Assembly (NCBI GenBank): GCA_003483745.1
Contig: DMYD01000054.1
Location: 9,491 to 73,490, forward strand
DNA length: 64,000 nt
DNA from: Roseburia sp.
GTDB taxonomy: Bacteria > Bacillota > Clostridia > Lachnospirales > Lachnospiraceae
Direction: 5' to 3'
A model generated the notes under the pieces. The model made no database searches and was not told where the DNA came from. It saw nothing but the letters and a program-made list of their open reading frames with translations. The translations under genes and the position numbers were made by a program. This document shows positions 1 through 9,247 of the stretch, piece after piece; within the stretch, counting starts at the first letter, position 1; the number at the start of each line of letters is the position of its first letter.

Positions 1-163
1 ACTGAGCCACTCGCGCATATTATGAAATTATTTTGTGCTTGTCTGTCAGACACATTTGATATCATACTATGAGAAAAAAGATTTGTCAACCATTATAATA
101 AAAAAGCCTGTTTATGATTAAAAAAAAATTAATAATATTCATCTATATATTAAGTAGGAAAAA

Positions 164-172
164 TGCTATAAT
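164..172 (+). promoter_or_regulatory. Extended -10 promoter of the ABC exporter operon
   Basis: A TATAAT hexamer at 167-172 is preceded by TG at 164-165, giving the extended -10 form TGnTATAAT. No good -35 hexamer is visible in the A/T-rich stretch before it. The first gene starts about 50 bases downstream behind an AAGGAGG ribosome site. The rest of 1-223 is AT-rich and shows no gene. Confidence 0.55.
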
Positions 173-223
173 ACGGATTGTCTGATGATTAAGATGCAGA
201 CAGTGGACATTTAAGGAGGAACT

Positions 224-1774
224 ATGGAAAAGAAAAAAATAATTATCCCGATCGTAACCATTGCAGTGATTGGAGCAGTTGGAGGGACCGGTTATTATTA
301 TCGTGACACTATTATAGATGTTGCAACGGAGGCATTCGATGTAGTTTCGGAGAAGATTCCGTTTTTACAGTCAGGAAAATCGGATGATAAAGTGTATGTT
401 GAAAAAGTTTCTAAGATCATGAATACATATACAGGAAATACCAACCGGTATAATGGCGTTGTGGAATCTCAGGACAGTTATGAGGTAAATGTAGATTCTT
501 CACGTACAATCAAGGAGATCCTTGTAAAAGTTGGGGATGAGGTGGAAGAGGGACAGACTCTTGTCACCTATGATACCAGTGACCTTGAGATGCAGGTAAA
601 ACAGGCTAAGCTTGAACTTGAGGGGATTCAAAACGAGATAGACAGTTCAAATAAAAAGATAGCAACGTTGAATGATGAGTTAAATAAGACTACAGATGAG
701 GATGATAAGTTTTCTTTAAAGACCGATATTCAGTCGGAGGAGAATTCCATTGAGGAGAATAAACTTGACCTGGAGAGCAAGAATCTGGAAATATCAAAAT
801 ATGAAGACCAGATCAATGCATCTTCGGTTGTCAGTAAAAGATCCGGTATCGTAAAGGAAATCAATGAAAATGGTACAGACAGCAACGGCAACAGTGCAGC
901 ATTTATGACGATTCTGCAGGCTGGTGAATACCGCGTAAAGGGCAGTATTGATGAGCAGAATGTATGGATGGTCTCAGATGGACAGTCTGTCATCATACGT
1001 TCCAGGGTAGATGAGAGTCAGACATGGAATGGAACAATTTCGAAGGTTGATACAGACAATGTGCAGAAAAGTGATGATGATTCCTCATCGGACAATACTG
1101 TTTCTGCTACAAAATATCCGTTTTATGTAGAACTTTCGTCCGCAGATGGACTGCTGTTAGGACAGCATGTATACATTGAACTTGATGAGGGACAGGAAGA
1201 GAAGAAAGAAGGTGTCTGGCTGTATTCAAACTATATTGTTCAGGATGACAGTGGCGCCTATGTGTGGGCTGCAAATGATAAAAACCGGCTGGAGAAACGT
1301 TATGTAGAGCTTGGTGAGTATGATGAAGATCTTGCAGAATATGAGATCTTAGATGGACTTTCACTGGATGATTATATCACATGGCCGATGGAAGGACTCT
1401 ATGAGGGAGTAACGACTGTGACAGATGTGAGTGAGGTAGATTATTCTTCACCTCTTTACAATCAGGATGGTACGGAAATGTTAGATTACGGTACAGAGAT
1501 GCTGTATGAAAATGGAATGTACGATTACGATACGGAAATGATGCTCGATGAAGGAATGCAGAATTATGTAGATGGCAATATGGGAAATATGTCAGACTAT
1601 GATGAAACAGATTATGACGATTCAGATGATTATGACGATTCAGATGATTATGACGATTCAGATGATTATGACGATTCTGTTGATGATACAGATTCTGATG
1701 ATTCTGATGATTCTGATGATTCCTACGATGATACGGACTCTGATGATTCCGGCAATATGGAGGTAGGGGAATGA
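224..1774 (+). CDS. HlyD/MacA-type efflux adaptor with Asp-rich C-terminal tail
   Basis: This is the membrane-anchored extracytoplasmic adaptor of a MacB-type ABC exporter. One N-terminal membrane segment lies at residues ~6-27. A split lipoyl/barrel-sandwich domain follows (first half ~85-118, ending VEEGQTLVTYD; second half ~198-235), separated by a coiled-coil hairpin at ~119-195, then a beta-barrel region. The last ~60 residues are an extremely acidic Asp/Ser/Tyr tail built on DDSDDY repeats, which is unusual for the family. The start sits behind AAGGAGG. The stop overlaps the next start (ATGA), so translation is probably coupled to the ATPase gene. The exported substrate cannot be told from the sequence; peptides or antimicrobial compounds are common for related YknXYZ-like systems. 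Confidence 0.85.
   Translation: MEKKKIIIPIVTIAVIGAVGGTGYYYRDTIIDVATEAFDVVSEKIPFLQSGKSDDKVYVEKVSKIMNTYTGNTNRYNGVVESQDSYEVNVDSSRTIKEILVKVGDEVEEGQTLVTYDTSDLEMQVKQAKLELEGIQNEIDSSNKKIATLNDELNKTTDEDDKFSLKTDIQSEENSIEENKLDLESKNLEISKYEDQINASSVVSKRSGIVKEINENGTDSNGNSAAFMTILQAGEYRVKGSIDEQNVWMVSDGQSVIIRSRVDESQTWNGTISKVDTDNVQKSDDDSSSDNTVSATKYPFYVELSSADGLLLGQHVYIELDEGQEEKKEGVWLYSNYIVQDDSGAYVWAANDKNRLEKRYVELGEYDEDLAEYEILDGLSLDDYITWPMEGLYEGVTTVTDVSEVDYSSPLYNQDGTEMLDYGTEMLYENGMYDYDTEMMLDEGMQNYVDGNMGNMSDYDETDYDDSDDYDDSDDYDDSDDYDDSVDDTDSDDSDDSDDSYDDTDSDDSGNMEVGE
1600..1755 (+). repeat. In-frame tandem repeat encoding the acidic tail
   Basis: An 18-base unit encoding Asp-Tyr-Asp-Asp-Ser-Asp is repeated about four times with almost no changes, and then decays into shorter GATGATTCT-type triplet repeats encoding Asp-Asp-Ser. 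All units are multiples of three, so copy-number changes would keep the reading frame. It lies inside the 3' end of the first adaptor gene. Confidence 0.85.
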
Positions 1775-2460
1775 TACTGAATCTGCAGAATATTTACAAG
1801 GATTACCAACAGGATAAGCTGGTGGTTCCGGTATTAAAAGATGTCTGCCTTACCGTGGAAGAAGGAGAGTATGTTGCAATCATGGGGCCGTCCGGCTCTG
1901 GAAAAACAACACTGATGAATATTATCGGTTGTCTGGATAAACCGACGAGCGGAACATATGAGTTGGCAGGAGAAGATGTCTTAAAGTTAAAGGACCGGGA
2001 GCTGTCGGATTTAAGACTGCGCAGCATCGGATTTGTGTTTCAGAGCTTTCATTTGATGCCAAGGGAGACGGCAGCAGAAAATGTATCACTGCCACTCAGC
2101 TATGCCGGTGTGAAAAAAAAGGAACGCAGGGAGCGTGCAATAAAGGCATTGGAGCGTGTCGGACTTGGTGACAGAGTGGACTTTAGGCCGACGCAGCTTT
2201 CCGGTGGACAAAAACAGAGGGTTGCAATCGCAAGAGCGATGGTCAACAATCCAAAGATTTTGCTTGCGGATGAACCTACCGGAGCACTCGATTCAAAGTC
2301 CGGAGAGCAGATCATGGAACTATTCCAGAAACTCAATGAAGAGGGTGTTACGATCGTTATGATCACACATGATCCGCATATTGCATCAAATGCAAAACGT
2401 ATGGTAAAAATTATTGACGGGGAGATTTTTGAGGGCGATGAAAAGGAGGATGCATCATGA
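1771..2460 (+). CDS. MacB/LolD-type ABC transporter ATP-binding protein
   Basis: This 229-residue ATPase powers the neighbouring FtsX/MacB-type permease. Walker A is GPSGSGKTT (~39-47), the signature motif is LSGGQKQR (~142-149), Walker B is ILLADEPTGALDS (~162-174) and the H-loop is ITHD. The LADEPTGALDS wording is typical of the MacB/LolD/YknY subfamily. It overlaps the genes on both sides by four bases (ATGA), so the adaptor, ATPase and second adaptor appear translationally coupled. Confidence 0.95.
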   Translation: MILNLQNIYKDYQQDKLVVPVLKDVCLTVEEGEYVAIMGPSGSGKTTLMNIIGCLDKPTSGTYELAGEDVLKLKDRELSDLRLRSIGFVFQSFHLMPRETAAENVSLPLSYAGVKKKERRERAIKALERVGLGDRVDFRPTQLSGGQKQRVAIARAMVNNPKILLADEPTGALDSKSGEQIMELFQKLNEEGVTIVMITHDPHIASNAKRMVKIIDGEIFEGDEKEDAS

Positions 2461-4190
2461 AAGTAAAAAAAGTAATCGCAATCATTGTCGCACTTGCAAT
2501 CACCGTCGGTGCAGCTGTCGGGGGAATTTATGGTTATAAGTCCTATCAGAAAAAAAATTTAGTGGCAGCAGTACAGTCTGTTGCAAGCCTGAATTATGGA
2601 TATTATGGAGATTCCGAGACAAGCTACGGTATCGTGACGAATGATTCCTCCCAGGATGTATATTTAGATGACTCTAACAAAGTGAAAGAAGTTTATGTTT
2701 CAAAAGGTGACACAGTAAGCGAGGGAGATCCGTTGATCCAGTATGATACATCCGAAGCGGAGATTGATATCCAGCGGAAAAACCTTGAAATCAGTACGAC
2801 AGAAAACAGTCTTGCAAAAGCAGAACATGCGTTAGAGACATTAAAAAATACAAAACCGGTTGATAAGACAAGACCTTCTGTTGATACGTCCACATACAAA
2901 AATAAAAAACTTCAGGAATTAGAACAGAAGGAGGCATATATTGAGTCGCTGCCGGAAAAGGATTCTAAGGACAGCCGTATTTATAATTATGTGACAGAAG
3001 ATTCCAAGCCTTATAATATAGATACTGCAGATGGAACAGCGGAGAATCCTTATATCTATTATTGCAATAAGGATGTTTATGCATATGGCAGCTTCTATAA
3101 TTCCCTGCGCCCGAAGAAAAAGTCGGATGGAACCTACACAGATGGAAAATATGTAAAGTTTATCATTTGTAAAAAAGACAGTAAAGGGAAAATGAAGTTT
3201 GAAAGTGTGGAAACCGGAGATGAAGTGGTAGATGACAGCACTGAATCAGACGGGACGACAAAAGAAGTTACAGTGCAGCGCAATGAGCCGGTGGCAGATA
3301 ACAGTGTTTCACCAAATGTGAAGGATGTTGATGGCAGCACCATACCGATGGATTATGATGAAAGCCGTACCTGGTATGTTTTTTCCGGAGAGGAAGTCGG
3401 AAAAAGTTTTCAGGATCTTTTAGATGAGATCGAGGAGGAACAGGACTGGGAGGAACCGGAAGGATATACCGAGAAGGAACTTGCCAATGCGATCAATGAC
3501 AAAGAAGCAGAAGTAAAAAAACTTGATATACAGCTGCGCAAGTTAAAACTGGAACTGGAGACTTTACAGGACAGTATTGATGATGGTGTGGTCTATGCAA
3601 AACTTGACGGTGTTGTAAAATCCGTGGGAGATCCGGATCAGAAACAGGATGACGGAAACGCATTTTTGGTTGTGACCGGAGATGACGGATTGTATGTAAG
3701 CGGTACGATCAGCGAGCTTTTGTTAGATGAGGTCAAACCGGGAACAGTTGTCACCGCTAATTCATGGGAATCCGGAATGACGTTTCAGGCAACGGTGACA
3801 AGTATATCGGATTATCCGGTGAGTGGCAATTCCTGGGGAGAGGGAAATCCGAATGTATCTTATTATCAGTACACGGCATATATGGAAGACAGTTCTGCAC
3901 TGAAAAATGGAGAATATGTGGATCTTTCCATTCAGACGAACCAGTCGCAGACAGGTGGGATTTATCTTGATAAAGCATATGTAAGGCAGGAAGATGGGAA
4001 GTCTTATGTTATGATGGCAGATGAGAATAACCAGTTGAAAAAGCAGTATGTGGTCACTGGAAAAACAGTATATGGAACTGCAATTGAGATTAAGTCAGGA
4101 CTGACAGAGAACGATAAGATTGCATTCCCTTATGGAAAAACGGCTGTTGAGGGAGCAGCAGTGACAGAGGATGAAGACATTGAATATTAA
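2457..4190 (+). CDS. Second HlyD-type efflux adaptor with large insertion
   Basis: This 577-residue protein is a second, different adaptor for the same exporter. It has an N-terminal membrane segment (~5-25), a first lipoyl half ending VSEGDPLIQYDTSE (~85-100), a coiled-coil arm (~100-130), an insertion of roughly 200 residues (~140-335) rich in Lys, Asp and Tyr, the returning coiled coil (~340-378), the second lipoyl half (VVYAKLDGVVKSVGDPDQ) and barrel domains. The insertion is much larger than in ordinary MacA/YknX proteins. Its start overlaps the ATPase stop, and the permease follows after 14 bases. Confidence 0.82.
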   Translation: MKVKKVIAIIVALAITVGAAVGGIYGYKSYQKKNLVAAVQSVASLNYGYYGDSETSYGIVTNDSSQDVYLDDSNKVKEVYVSKGDTVSEGDPLIQYDTSEAEIDIQRKNLEISTTENSLAKAEHALETLKNTKPVDKTRPSVDTSTYKNKKLQELEQKEAYIESLPEKDSKDSRIYNYVTEDSKPYNIDTADGTAENPYIYYCNKDVYAYGSFYNSLRPKKKSDGTYTDGKYVKFIICKKDSKGKMKFESVETGDEVVDDSTESDGTTKEVTVQRNEPVADNSVSPNVKDVDGSTIPMDYDESRTWYVFSGEEVGKSFQDLLDEIEEEQDWEEPEGYTEKELANAINDKEAEVKKLDIQLRKLKLELETLQDSIDDGVVYAKLDGVVKSVGDPDQKQDDGNAFLVVTGDDGLYVSGTISELLLDEVKPGTVVTANSWESGMTFQATVTSISDYPVSGNSWGEGNPNVSYYQYTAYMEDSSALKNGEYVDLSIQTNQSQTGGIYLDKAYVRQEDGKSYVMMADENNQLKKQYVVTGKTVYGTAIEIKSGLTENDKIAFPYGKTAVEGAAVTEDEDIEY

Positions 4191-4204
4191 TCAGGAGGAA
4201 CAGG

Positions 4205-5458
4205 ATGTTTGAGAATATAAGATTATCTTTTCAGGGAATCTGGTCCCACAAGATGCGTTCCTTTCTGACCATGCTTGGAATTATCATTGGTATTGCAGCA
4301 ATTATTGCAATTGTATCAACGATCAAAGGAACGAATGAACAGATTAAAGAGAACCTGATTGGTTCTGGGGAGAATACGGTGGAAGTATCTCTCTATCAGG
4401 GTGAATGGGAATATGAGATGGATTACAACGGGGTGCCGCAGGGGGTACCGCTTGTGACGGATGAAGTCATGAGTGACATCAAGGATCTCGATCACGTAGT
4501 GAATGCATCTGCATACTTAAGCAGACAGGATTACAGCGGAGTGTATCATTTGAATACCGCCTTTTCCGGTGGATATGTGCGTGGTATTGACAACAGCTAT
4601 TTTGATACCTGTAATTATATCATGAAAGAGGGACGTGCCTTTACGGACGAGGATTTTAAAAAGTATAAAAAAGTTGCTATTCTGGATACAGATTCCGCAA
4701 GTGCATTGTTTCAGGGAGAAGATCCGGTCGGGAACACGATTGAGATCCAGAAAGAGCCGTATACGGTAATTGGAATCGTAACCAAAGCAAAAGTGTTTGA
4801 ACCGGTGATCAATTCCATTGATGATTACTATACATATGCACAGGATACGGCAGGTTCTATTTATATACCGAATACGACCTGGCCGATTATTTATCAGTAT
4901 GATGAGCCACAGAATGTTGTGATCCGTGTGGACAGTACCGATAACATGACATCTGCCGGAAAGGCGTGTGCGGACGTGCTCAATAATTATCTGACACCGA
5001 AGGATGAAACAATCCAGTATAAAGCAAAAGATTTATTAGAGCAGGCACAGCAGATCCAGGAACTCAGCAGTTCCACAAATACAATGCTGATCTGGATCGC
5101 GGGAATCTCATTGATTGTTGGTGGTATCGGTGTTATGAATATCATGCTGGTATCCGTTACAGAGCGTACGCAGGAGATTGGATTAAAGAAAGCAATCGGT
5201 GCAAGAAAGTCCAAAATCCTGAATCAGTTTTTGACGGAGGCAGCGGTGCTCACAAGTTTAGGCGGTGTGCTGGGTGTGATCGTCGGTATCATATTAGCGG
5301 AGATCATTTCCTATGTGACAACGATGCCGGTTGCAATCAGCATTCCGGCTGCAATCGGTTCCGTGCTGTTTTCCATGGTGATCGGTATCGTATTCGGAGT
5401 TTTCCCGTCTTATAAAGCGGCAAACTTAAATCCGATCGACGCATTGCGCCATGAATAA
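4205..5458 (+). CDS. MacB/FtsX-type ABC transporter permease
   Basis: This 417-residue permease has the standard MacB-like layout: one N-terminal membrane helix (~17-40, starting MRSFLTMLGIIIGIAAI), a large extracytoplasmic MacB_PCD domain (~45-285), and three C-terminal helices (~290-415). The TERTQEIGLKKAIGARK motif typical of the family is at ~323-339. It is the last gene of the exporter unit, and an AGGAGGAACAGG ribosome site precedes the ATG. Confidence 0.93.
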   Translation: MFENIRLSFQGIWSHKMRSFLTMLGIIIGIAAIIAIVSTIKGTNEQIKENLIGSGENTVEVSLYQGEWEYEMDYNGVPQGVPLVTDEVMSDIKDLDHVVNASAYLSRQDYSGVYHLNTAFSGGYVRGIDNSYFDTCNYIMKEGRAFTDEDFKKYKKVAILDTDSASALFQGEDPVGNTIEIQKEPYTVIGIVTKAKVFEPVINSIDDYYTYAQDTAGSIYIPNTTWPIIYQYDEPQNVVIRVDSTDNMTSAGKACADVLNNYLTPKDETIQYKAKDLLEQAQQIQELSSSTNTMLIWIAGISLIVGGIGVMNIMLVSVTERTQEIGLKKAIGARKSKILNQFLTEAAVLTSLGGVLGVIVGIILAEIISYVTTMPVAISIPAAIGSVLFSMVIGIVFGVFPSYKAANLNPIDALRHE

Positions 5459-5497
5459 GCACTTTGATAACGGTGCAGACCTGAAATGGAGATTAAC

Positions 5498-6676
5498 GTG
5501 AAAAAAATCGTGATGTTTGAGGGGGGTGTGGAAACGCTTGCATATTTCTCAAAACAGATGGCAGAACAGTTTGTTAAAATGGGATATGCAGTGTTTTTCT
5601 ACGACCTGAAAGATGAAAAGGGAAGTGCCAAAAGGCTGAGAAAATTCATAAAACCCGGCGAAACGGTGATGATCACTTTCAATTTCCAGGGGCTGGAAAA
5701 AGAAGCGGGTATATACAGTGAAAAAAATGGCTATGTATGGGATGAATATAAGATTCCCTGTTATAACATTGCGGCGGATCATCCTTATTATTATGATAAC
5801 CGCCTGCGTGATCTGCCGACCGGGTATCACCATATCAGTATTGACAGAAAACAGGAGGCATATTTTTTGAAATATTATCCCGAACATCAAAGTTCTGGAT
5901 TTCTTCCGTTAGCGGGAACCGGGCTTGACGGGGCACTTGAGGTGCCTTATGAAAAACGGGATATCGATGTGATCATGACTGGAAATTATACCCATCCTTC
6001 CTTTTTTGAACAGCATATTAACTGGATCAATGATGAGTATGCGGCATTTTACCGTAGAATCATTGAAGAACTATTGGAAAGAACGGATCAGACCATTGAG
6101 GAAGTGGCTCTGCGTCACTGCGAACGTGAGATGGGAGAAGTGGCACCGGATGATTTCAGGCTTGTGATGCATAAGATGATCTTCATTGATCTGTATGTGC
6201 GTAATTACTGGCGTGGACTGGTGATAAAGACGCTGGCGGAAGCGGGGATCGTCGTGGATGTCATTGGAAAAGGATGGGAAAAACTTGATTGTACTGCGAT
6301 GCAGAATGTACGGATTCATCCGCAGACCGATTCTCAGACCTGCTTAGAGCAGCTTGCACACGCGAAGATCTCGATCAATGTGATGCCGTGGTTTAAAGAC
6401 GGTGCACATGACCGGGTGTTTAATTCTATTTTAAACGGGGCAGTTTGTGTTTCCGATACCAGTCAATACCTTTGTGAAGAGTTAAAAGAGGGTGAAGGTG
6501 TCTCGTATTATGATCTGAATCATTTAGAACAGCTGCCGGTAAAAGTCAAAGATCTGCTGGCAGATGAAGGGCAGATGAGAGATATTGTCATGCGGGGAGT
6601 GGAAAAGACCGCAGAGAAGCACACCTGGGCGCAGAGAGCAACAGAACTGGAAAAAGGTATATTATACTTGCATTAA
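5498..6676 (+). CDS. CgeB-like family glycosyltransferase
   Basis: The protein (~392 residues) resembles the CgeB/DUF3880 group of GT-B glycosyltransferases. An N-terminal Rossmann-like half (~1-150) is followed by a C-terminal half with an HDRVFNSILNGAVCVSDTS segment (~310-330), which resembles the sugar-nucleotide site of glycosyltransferases of the spore-maturation CgeB type. GTG at 5498 is preferred because GGAG lies six bases upstream; the in-frame ATG at 5486 lacks a ribosome site. It starts 39 bases after the permease and may share its transcript. The acceptor is unknown. Confidence 0.7.
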   Translation: MKKIVMFEGGVETLAYFSKQMAEQFVKMGYAVFFYDLKDEKGSAKRLRKFIKPGETVMITFNFQGLEKEAGIYSEKNGYVWDEYKIPCYNIAADHPYYYDNRLRDLPTGYHHISIDRKQEAYFLKYYPEHQSSGFLPLAGTGLDGALEVPYEKRDIDVIMTGNYTHPSFFEQHINWINDEYAAFYRRIIEELLERTDQTIEEVALRHCEREMGEVAPDDFRLVMHKMIFIDLYVRNYWRGLVIKTLAEAGIVVDVIGKGWEKLDCTAMQNVRIHPQTDSQTCLEQLAHAKISINVMPWFKDGAHDRVFNSILNGAVCVSDTSQYLCEELKEGEGVSYYDLNHLEQLPVKVKDLLADEGQMRDIVMRGVEKTAEKHTWAQRATELEKGILYLH

Positions 6677-6696
6677 GGAAATAATGAGTGTATAAT
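6668..6696 (+). promoter_or_regulatory. serS promoter
   Basis: TTGCAT at 6668-6673, a 17-base spacer and a perfect TATAAT at 6691-6696. The -35 overlaps the last codons of the upstream glycosyltransferase gene. Transcription is expected to start near 6703, just before the T-box leader. Confidence 0.8.
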
Positions 6697-6702
6697 AACG
6701 TC

Positions 6703-6982
6703 AGAATTTGGCAGTGATGGAAGCTGCGGTGATGAGACTGTTTCAGAGAGCCGGTGGATGGTGAGAACCGGTACAGGGTAGTGCCTTTCCACTTCCGGAG
6801 CCGGTGATGAAAGTCACGGGGTCGTATCCCATAGCATACGAATTGAGAGGTCATTGCAAAGAAGAGGTTTTGAAAAAAGCTTCCGATAAAGATCATGCAG
6901 TGACAAAATGGGTGGCAACGCGGAAGTGTGATTCAGCCTTTCGTCCCATGTGCAGGATGGCACATAGGGCGGAAGGCTTTTT
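6703..6982 (+). promoter_or_regulatory. T-box riboswitch leader of serS
   Basis: The untranslated leader senses uncharged tRNA(Ser) and controls read-through into serS. The T-box core TGGGTGGCAACGCGG is at 6909-6923. Stem I carries the conserved apical motif AGAGAGCCGGTGGaTGGTG near 6746. A serine codon TCC, in CACTTCCGGAGCC near 6793, is a plausible specifier. An 18-bp terminator stem with a T-run follows, and the T-box bases would form the competing antiterminator. The family assignment is sure; the exact specifier is inferred. Confidence 0.92.
6936..6982 (+). terminator. T-box terminator hairpin upstream of serS
   Basis: The arms at 6936-6953 and 6960-6977 pair over 18 positions with one mismatch and two G-U pairs, and are followed by TTTTT. 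This is the regulated terminator of the T-box leader. Confidence 0.88.
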
Positions 6983-7077
6983 GTGTTATCATAAGAAAAA
7001 TGCCAGGCGGATGTTTTTGCCGGCAAAAACAGAAATTTACAAAAACAAGTGGTGTATTCCACAGAAAGAGGAGAAAG

Positions 7078-8367
7078 ATGATCGATTTAAAATTTTTAAG
7101 AGAAAATCCGGAAGTTGTAAAACAGAATATTAAAAATAAGTTTCAGGATCACAAACTTCCGTTAGTAGATGAGGTAATCGAGCTTGATGCAAAGGCAAGA
7201 GCTGTACAGCAGGAAGCAGATGATCTGCGTGCAAGCAGAAATAAACTGTCCAAACAGATCGGACAGCTGATGGGACAGGGCAAAAAAGATGAGGCAGAGG
7301 CAGTGAAAGCACAGGTAAATGCCAACGCAGCACGCCTTGCAGAGTTAGAAGAGCAGGAAAAAGAACTGCAGGATAAAGTAACTAAAATTATGATGACAAT
7401 TCCAAATATCATTGATCCGTCTGTGCCGATCGGAAAAGATGACAGCTGCAATGTGGAGATTGAAAAATTCGGCGAGCCGGTTGTACCGGATTTTGAGATT
7501 CCATATCACACAGAAATCATGGAACGTTTCAATGGTATTGATCTTGACGCGGCAGGAAAAGTTGCAGGAAACGGTTTTTACTATTTGATGGGTGATATCG
7601 CACGTCTCCATTCTGCAGTGATCTCTTATGCACGTGATTTTATGATCGACCGTGGATTTACTTATGTAATTCCTCCATTTATGATCCGAAGCAATGTGGT
7701 AACGGGTGTTATGAGTTTTGACGAGATGGATGCCATGATGTATAAGATTGAGGGTGAGGACCTTTATCTGATCGGTACTTCCGAGCATTCCATGATCGGT
7801 AAATTCATCGATACGATCAATGAGGAAGAAAAACTTCCGTATACACTGACTTCCTATTCTCCATGTTTCCGTAAAGAGAAGGGTGCACACGGTATCGAGG
7901 AGCGTGGTGTATACCGTATCCACCAGTTCGAGAAACAGGAGATGATCGTTGTCTGCAAACCGGAAGAGTCAAAAGCATGGTATGATAAATTATGGCAGAA
8001 CACCGTAGACTTATTCCGCAGCCTGGATATTCCGGTTCGTACTTTAGAGTGCTGCTCCGGTGACCTTGCTGACTTAAAGGTAAAATCCTGTGACGTTGAG
8101 GCATGGTCTCCGAGACAGAAAAAATACTTTGAGGTTGGAAGCTGCTCAAACTTAGGAGATGCACAGGCAAGACGTTTAAAGATCCGTGTAAAAGGCTCTG
8201 ATGGAAACAAATATTTTGCCCATACCTTAAATAACACCGTTGTTGCACCGCCTAGAATGCTGATTGCATTTTTGGAGAATAACTTAAATGAGGACGGCAG
8301 TGTCAATGTACCAAAAGCATTACAGCCGTATATGGGTGGAAAAGAGAAACTTATTCCAGTAAAATAA
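7078..8367 (+). CDS. serS: Serine--tRNA ligase
   Basis: The class II aminoacyl-tRNA synthetase charges tRNA(Ser) in the cytoplasm. The N-terminal helical hairpin tRNA-binding arm spans ~1-110 (MIDLKFLRENPEVVKQN at the start; heptad-rich 30-105). Class II motifs follow: motif 2 with SPCFRKEKGAHG...RGVYRIHQFEKQE (~260-285) and motif 3 near the C terminus (NNTVVAPPRMLIAFLE). The ATG at 7078 behind GAGGAG is the usual SerRS start; the reading frame stays open for 50 codons upstream, through the T-box terminator, but that part is leader. The 429-residue length is normal. It is regulated by the T-box leader. Confidence 0.98.
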   Translation: MIDLKFLRENPEVVKQNIKNKFQDHKLPLVDEVIELDAKARAVQQEADDLRASRNKLSKQIGQLMGQGKKDEAEAVKAQVNANAARLAELEEQEKELQDKVTKIMMTIPNIIDPSVPIGKDDSCNVEIEKFGEPVVPDFEIPYHTEIMERFNGIDLDAAGKVAGNGFYYLMGDIARLHSAVISYARDFMIDRGFTYVIPPFMIRSNVVTGVMSFDEMDAMMYKIEGEDLYLIGTSEHSMIGKFIDTINEEEKLPYTLTSYSPCFRKEKGAHGIEERGVYRIHQFEKQEMIVVCKPEESKAWYDKLWQNTVDLFRSLDIPVRTLECCSGDLADLKVKSCDVEAWSPRQKKYFEVGSCSNLGDAQARRLKIRVKGSDGNKYFAHTLNNTVVAPPRMLIAFLENNLNEDGSVNVPKALQPYMGGKEKLIPVK

Positions 8368-8432
8368 TTTATAGAAATAAAAATCTGCTGTGCCGGTAAG
8401 AACCGTGAACAGCGGAAATCTATGTGATGAAA

Positions 8433-8477
8433 AAAGAAGTACATGTTCAGGAGTTTTTGAACGTGCACTTCTTTTTG
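8433..8477 (+). terminator. Bidirectional terminator between serS and ppiase gene
   Basis: AAGAAGTACATGTTCA pairs with TGAACGTGCACTTCTT around a short loop and is flanked by AAAAA and TTTTT. It can terminate both serS (plus) and the convergent cyclophilin gene (minus). Confidence 0.85.
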
Positions 8478-8504
8478 CCTATAAAAAATATTTACATCAT
8501 CAGA

Positions 8505-9023
8505 TCAGCATTTTTCCGGTTCCGGGTAATCTACGCCGAAAGTTTCAATCGTAACGGTTTTCATGCGCTGTGTCTCTAATGGTCTGTCGCTGTAATCAGT
8601 TGCTGTCTCTGCAATCTTGTTTACAATATCCATTCCCTCAGTGATCTTACCGAAAGCTGCATAAGCTCCGTCTAAGTGTGGAGAAGTTTTATGCATGATG
8701 AAGAACTGGCTGCCGGCTGAATCCGGATGCATAGCTCTTGCCATGGATAAAACGCCCTCTGTGTGTTTTAAATCATTTTTGAAACCATTCTGGGAAAATT
8801 CACCTTTGATGTCGTAACCAGGACCACCCATACCGGTTCCATCCGGGCAGCCGCCCTGGATCATGAAGCCTTTGATGACACGGTGGAAGATCAGTCCGTC
8901 ATAATAACCCTGTTTAATTAAGCTGATGAAATTGTTAACGGTATTCGGGGCGATTTCCGGATACAGTTCCGCTTTCATGATATCGCCATTTTCCATTTCA
9001 ATCGTAACGATTGGATTTGCCAT
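8505..9023 (-). CDS. Cyclophilin-type peptidyl-prolyl cis-trans isomerase
   Basis: This 172-residue single-domain cyclophilin catalyses proline cis-trans isomerisation during protein folding. The family motifs FHRVIKGFMIQGGCPDGTGMGGPGY (~46-70) and GSQFFIMHKTSPHLDGAYAAFGKI (~104-127) hold the active-site Arg, Phe, Met, Gln and Phe residues. There is no signal peptide, so it is cytoplasmic. It is transcribed alone, converging on serS. Confidence 0.95.
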   Translation of the reverse strand: MANPIVTIEMENGDIMKAELYPEIAPNTVNNFISLIKQGYYDGLIFHRVIKGFMIQGGCPDGTGMGGPGYDIKGEFSQNGFKNDLKHTEGVLSMARAMHPDSAGSQFFIMHKTSPHLDGAYAAFGKITEGMDIVNKIAETATDYSDRPLETQRMKTVTIETFGVDYPEPEKC

Positions 9024-9247
9024 AATTGCGTACCTCTTTTCAAAATAATAGTACCTGTAACATCATTACAGGATACCGTTTTATTGTAGCCGAAAAAAAA
9101 CGAGTAGTAAAGTAAATAATTTAAGAAAATCTTTGCTTGAATTCAGCTGCTTTACAGGGTAACATAAATATAGATAAGTTTGAGAAGAAAATGGGGATAT
9201 GCTATTTTTGATGTTAAAAATCAGATCAGAATAGGGAGGATGGATAT

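Noticed and set aside
1600..1755. CRISPR-like or minisatellite array
   Set aside because: Units are contiguous without spacers and lie in frame at the end of an adaptor gene.
6804..7077. Small genes in the serS leader, or an N-terminal extension of SerRS
   Set aside because: The region is a T-box leader with terminator; the true SerRS start MIDLKFLRENPE follows a good ribosome site at 7078.
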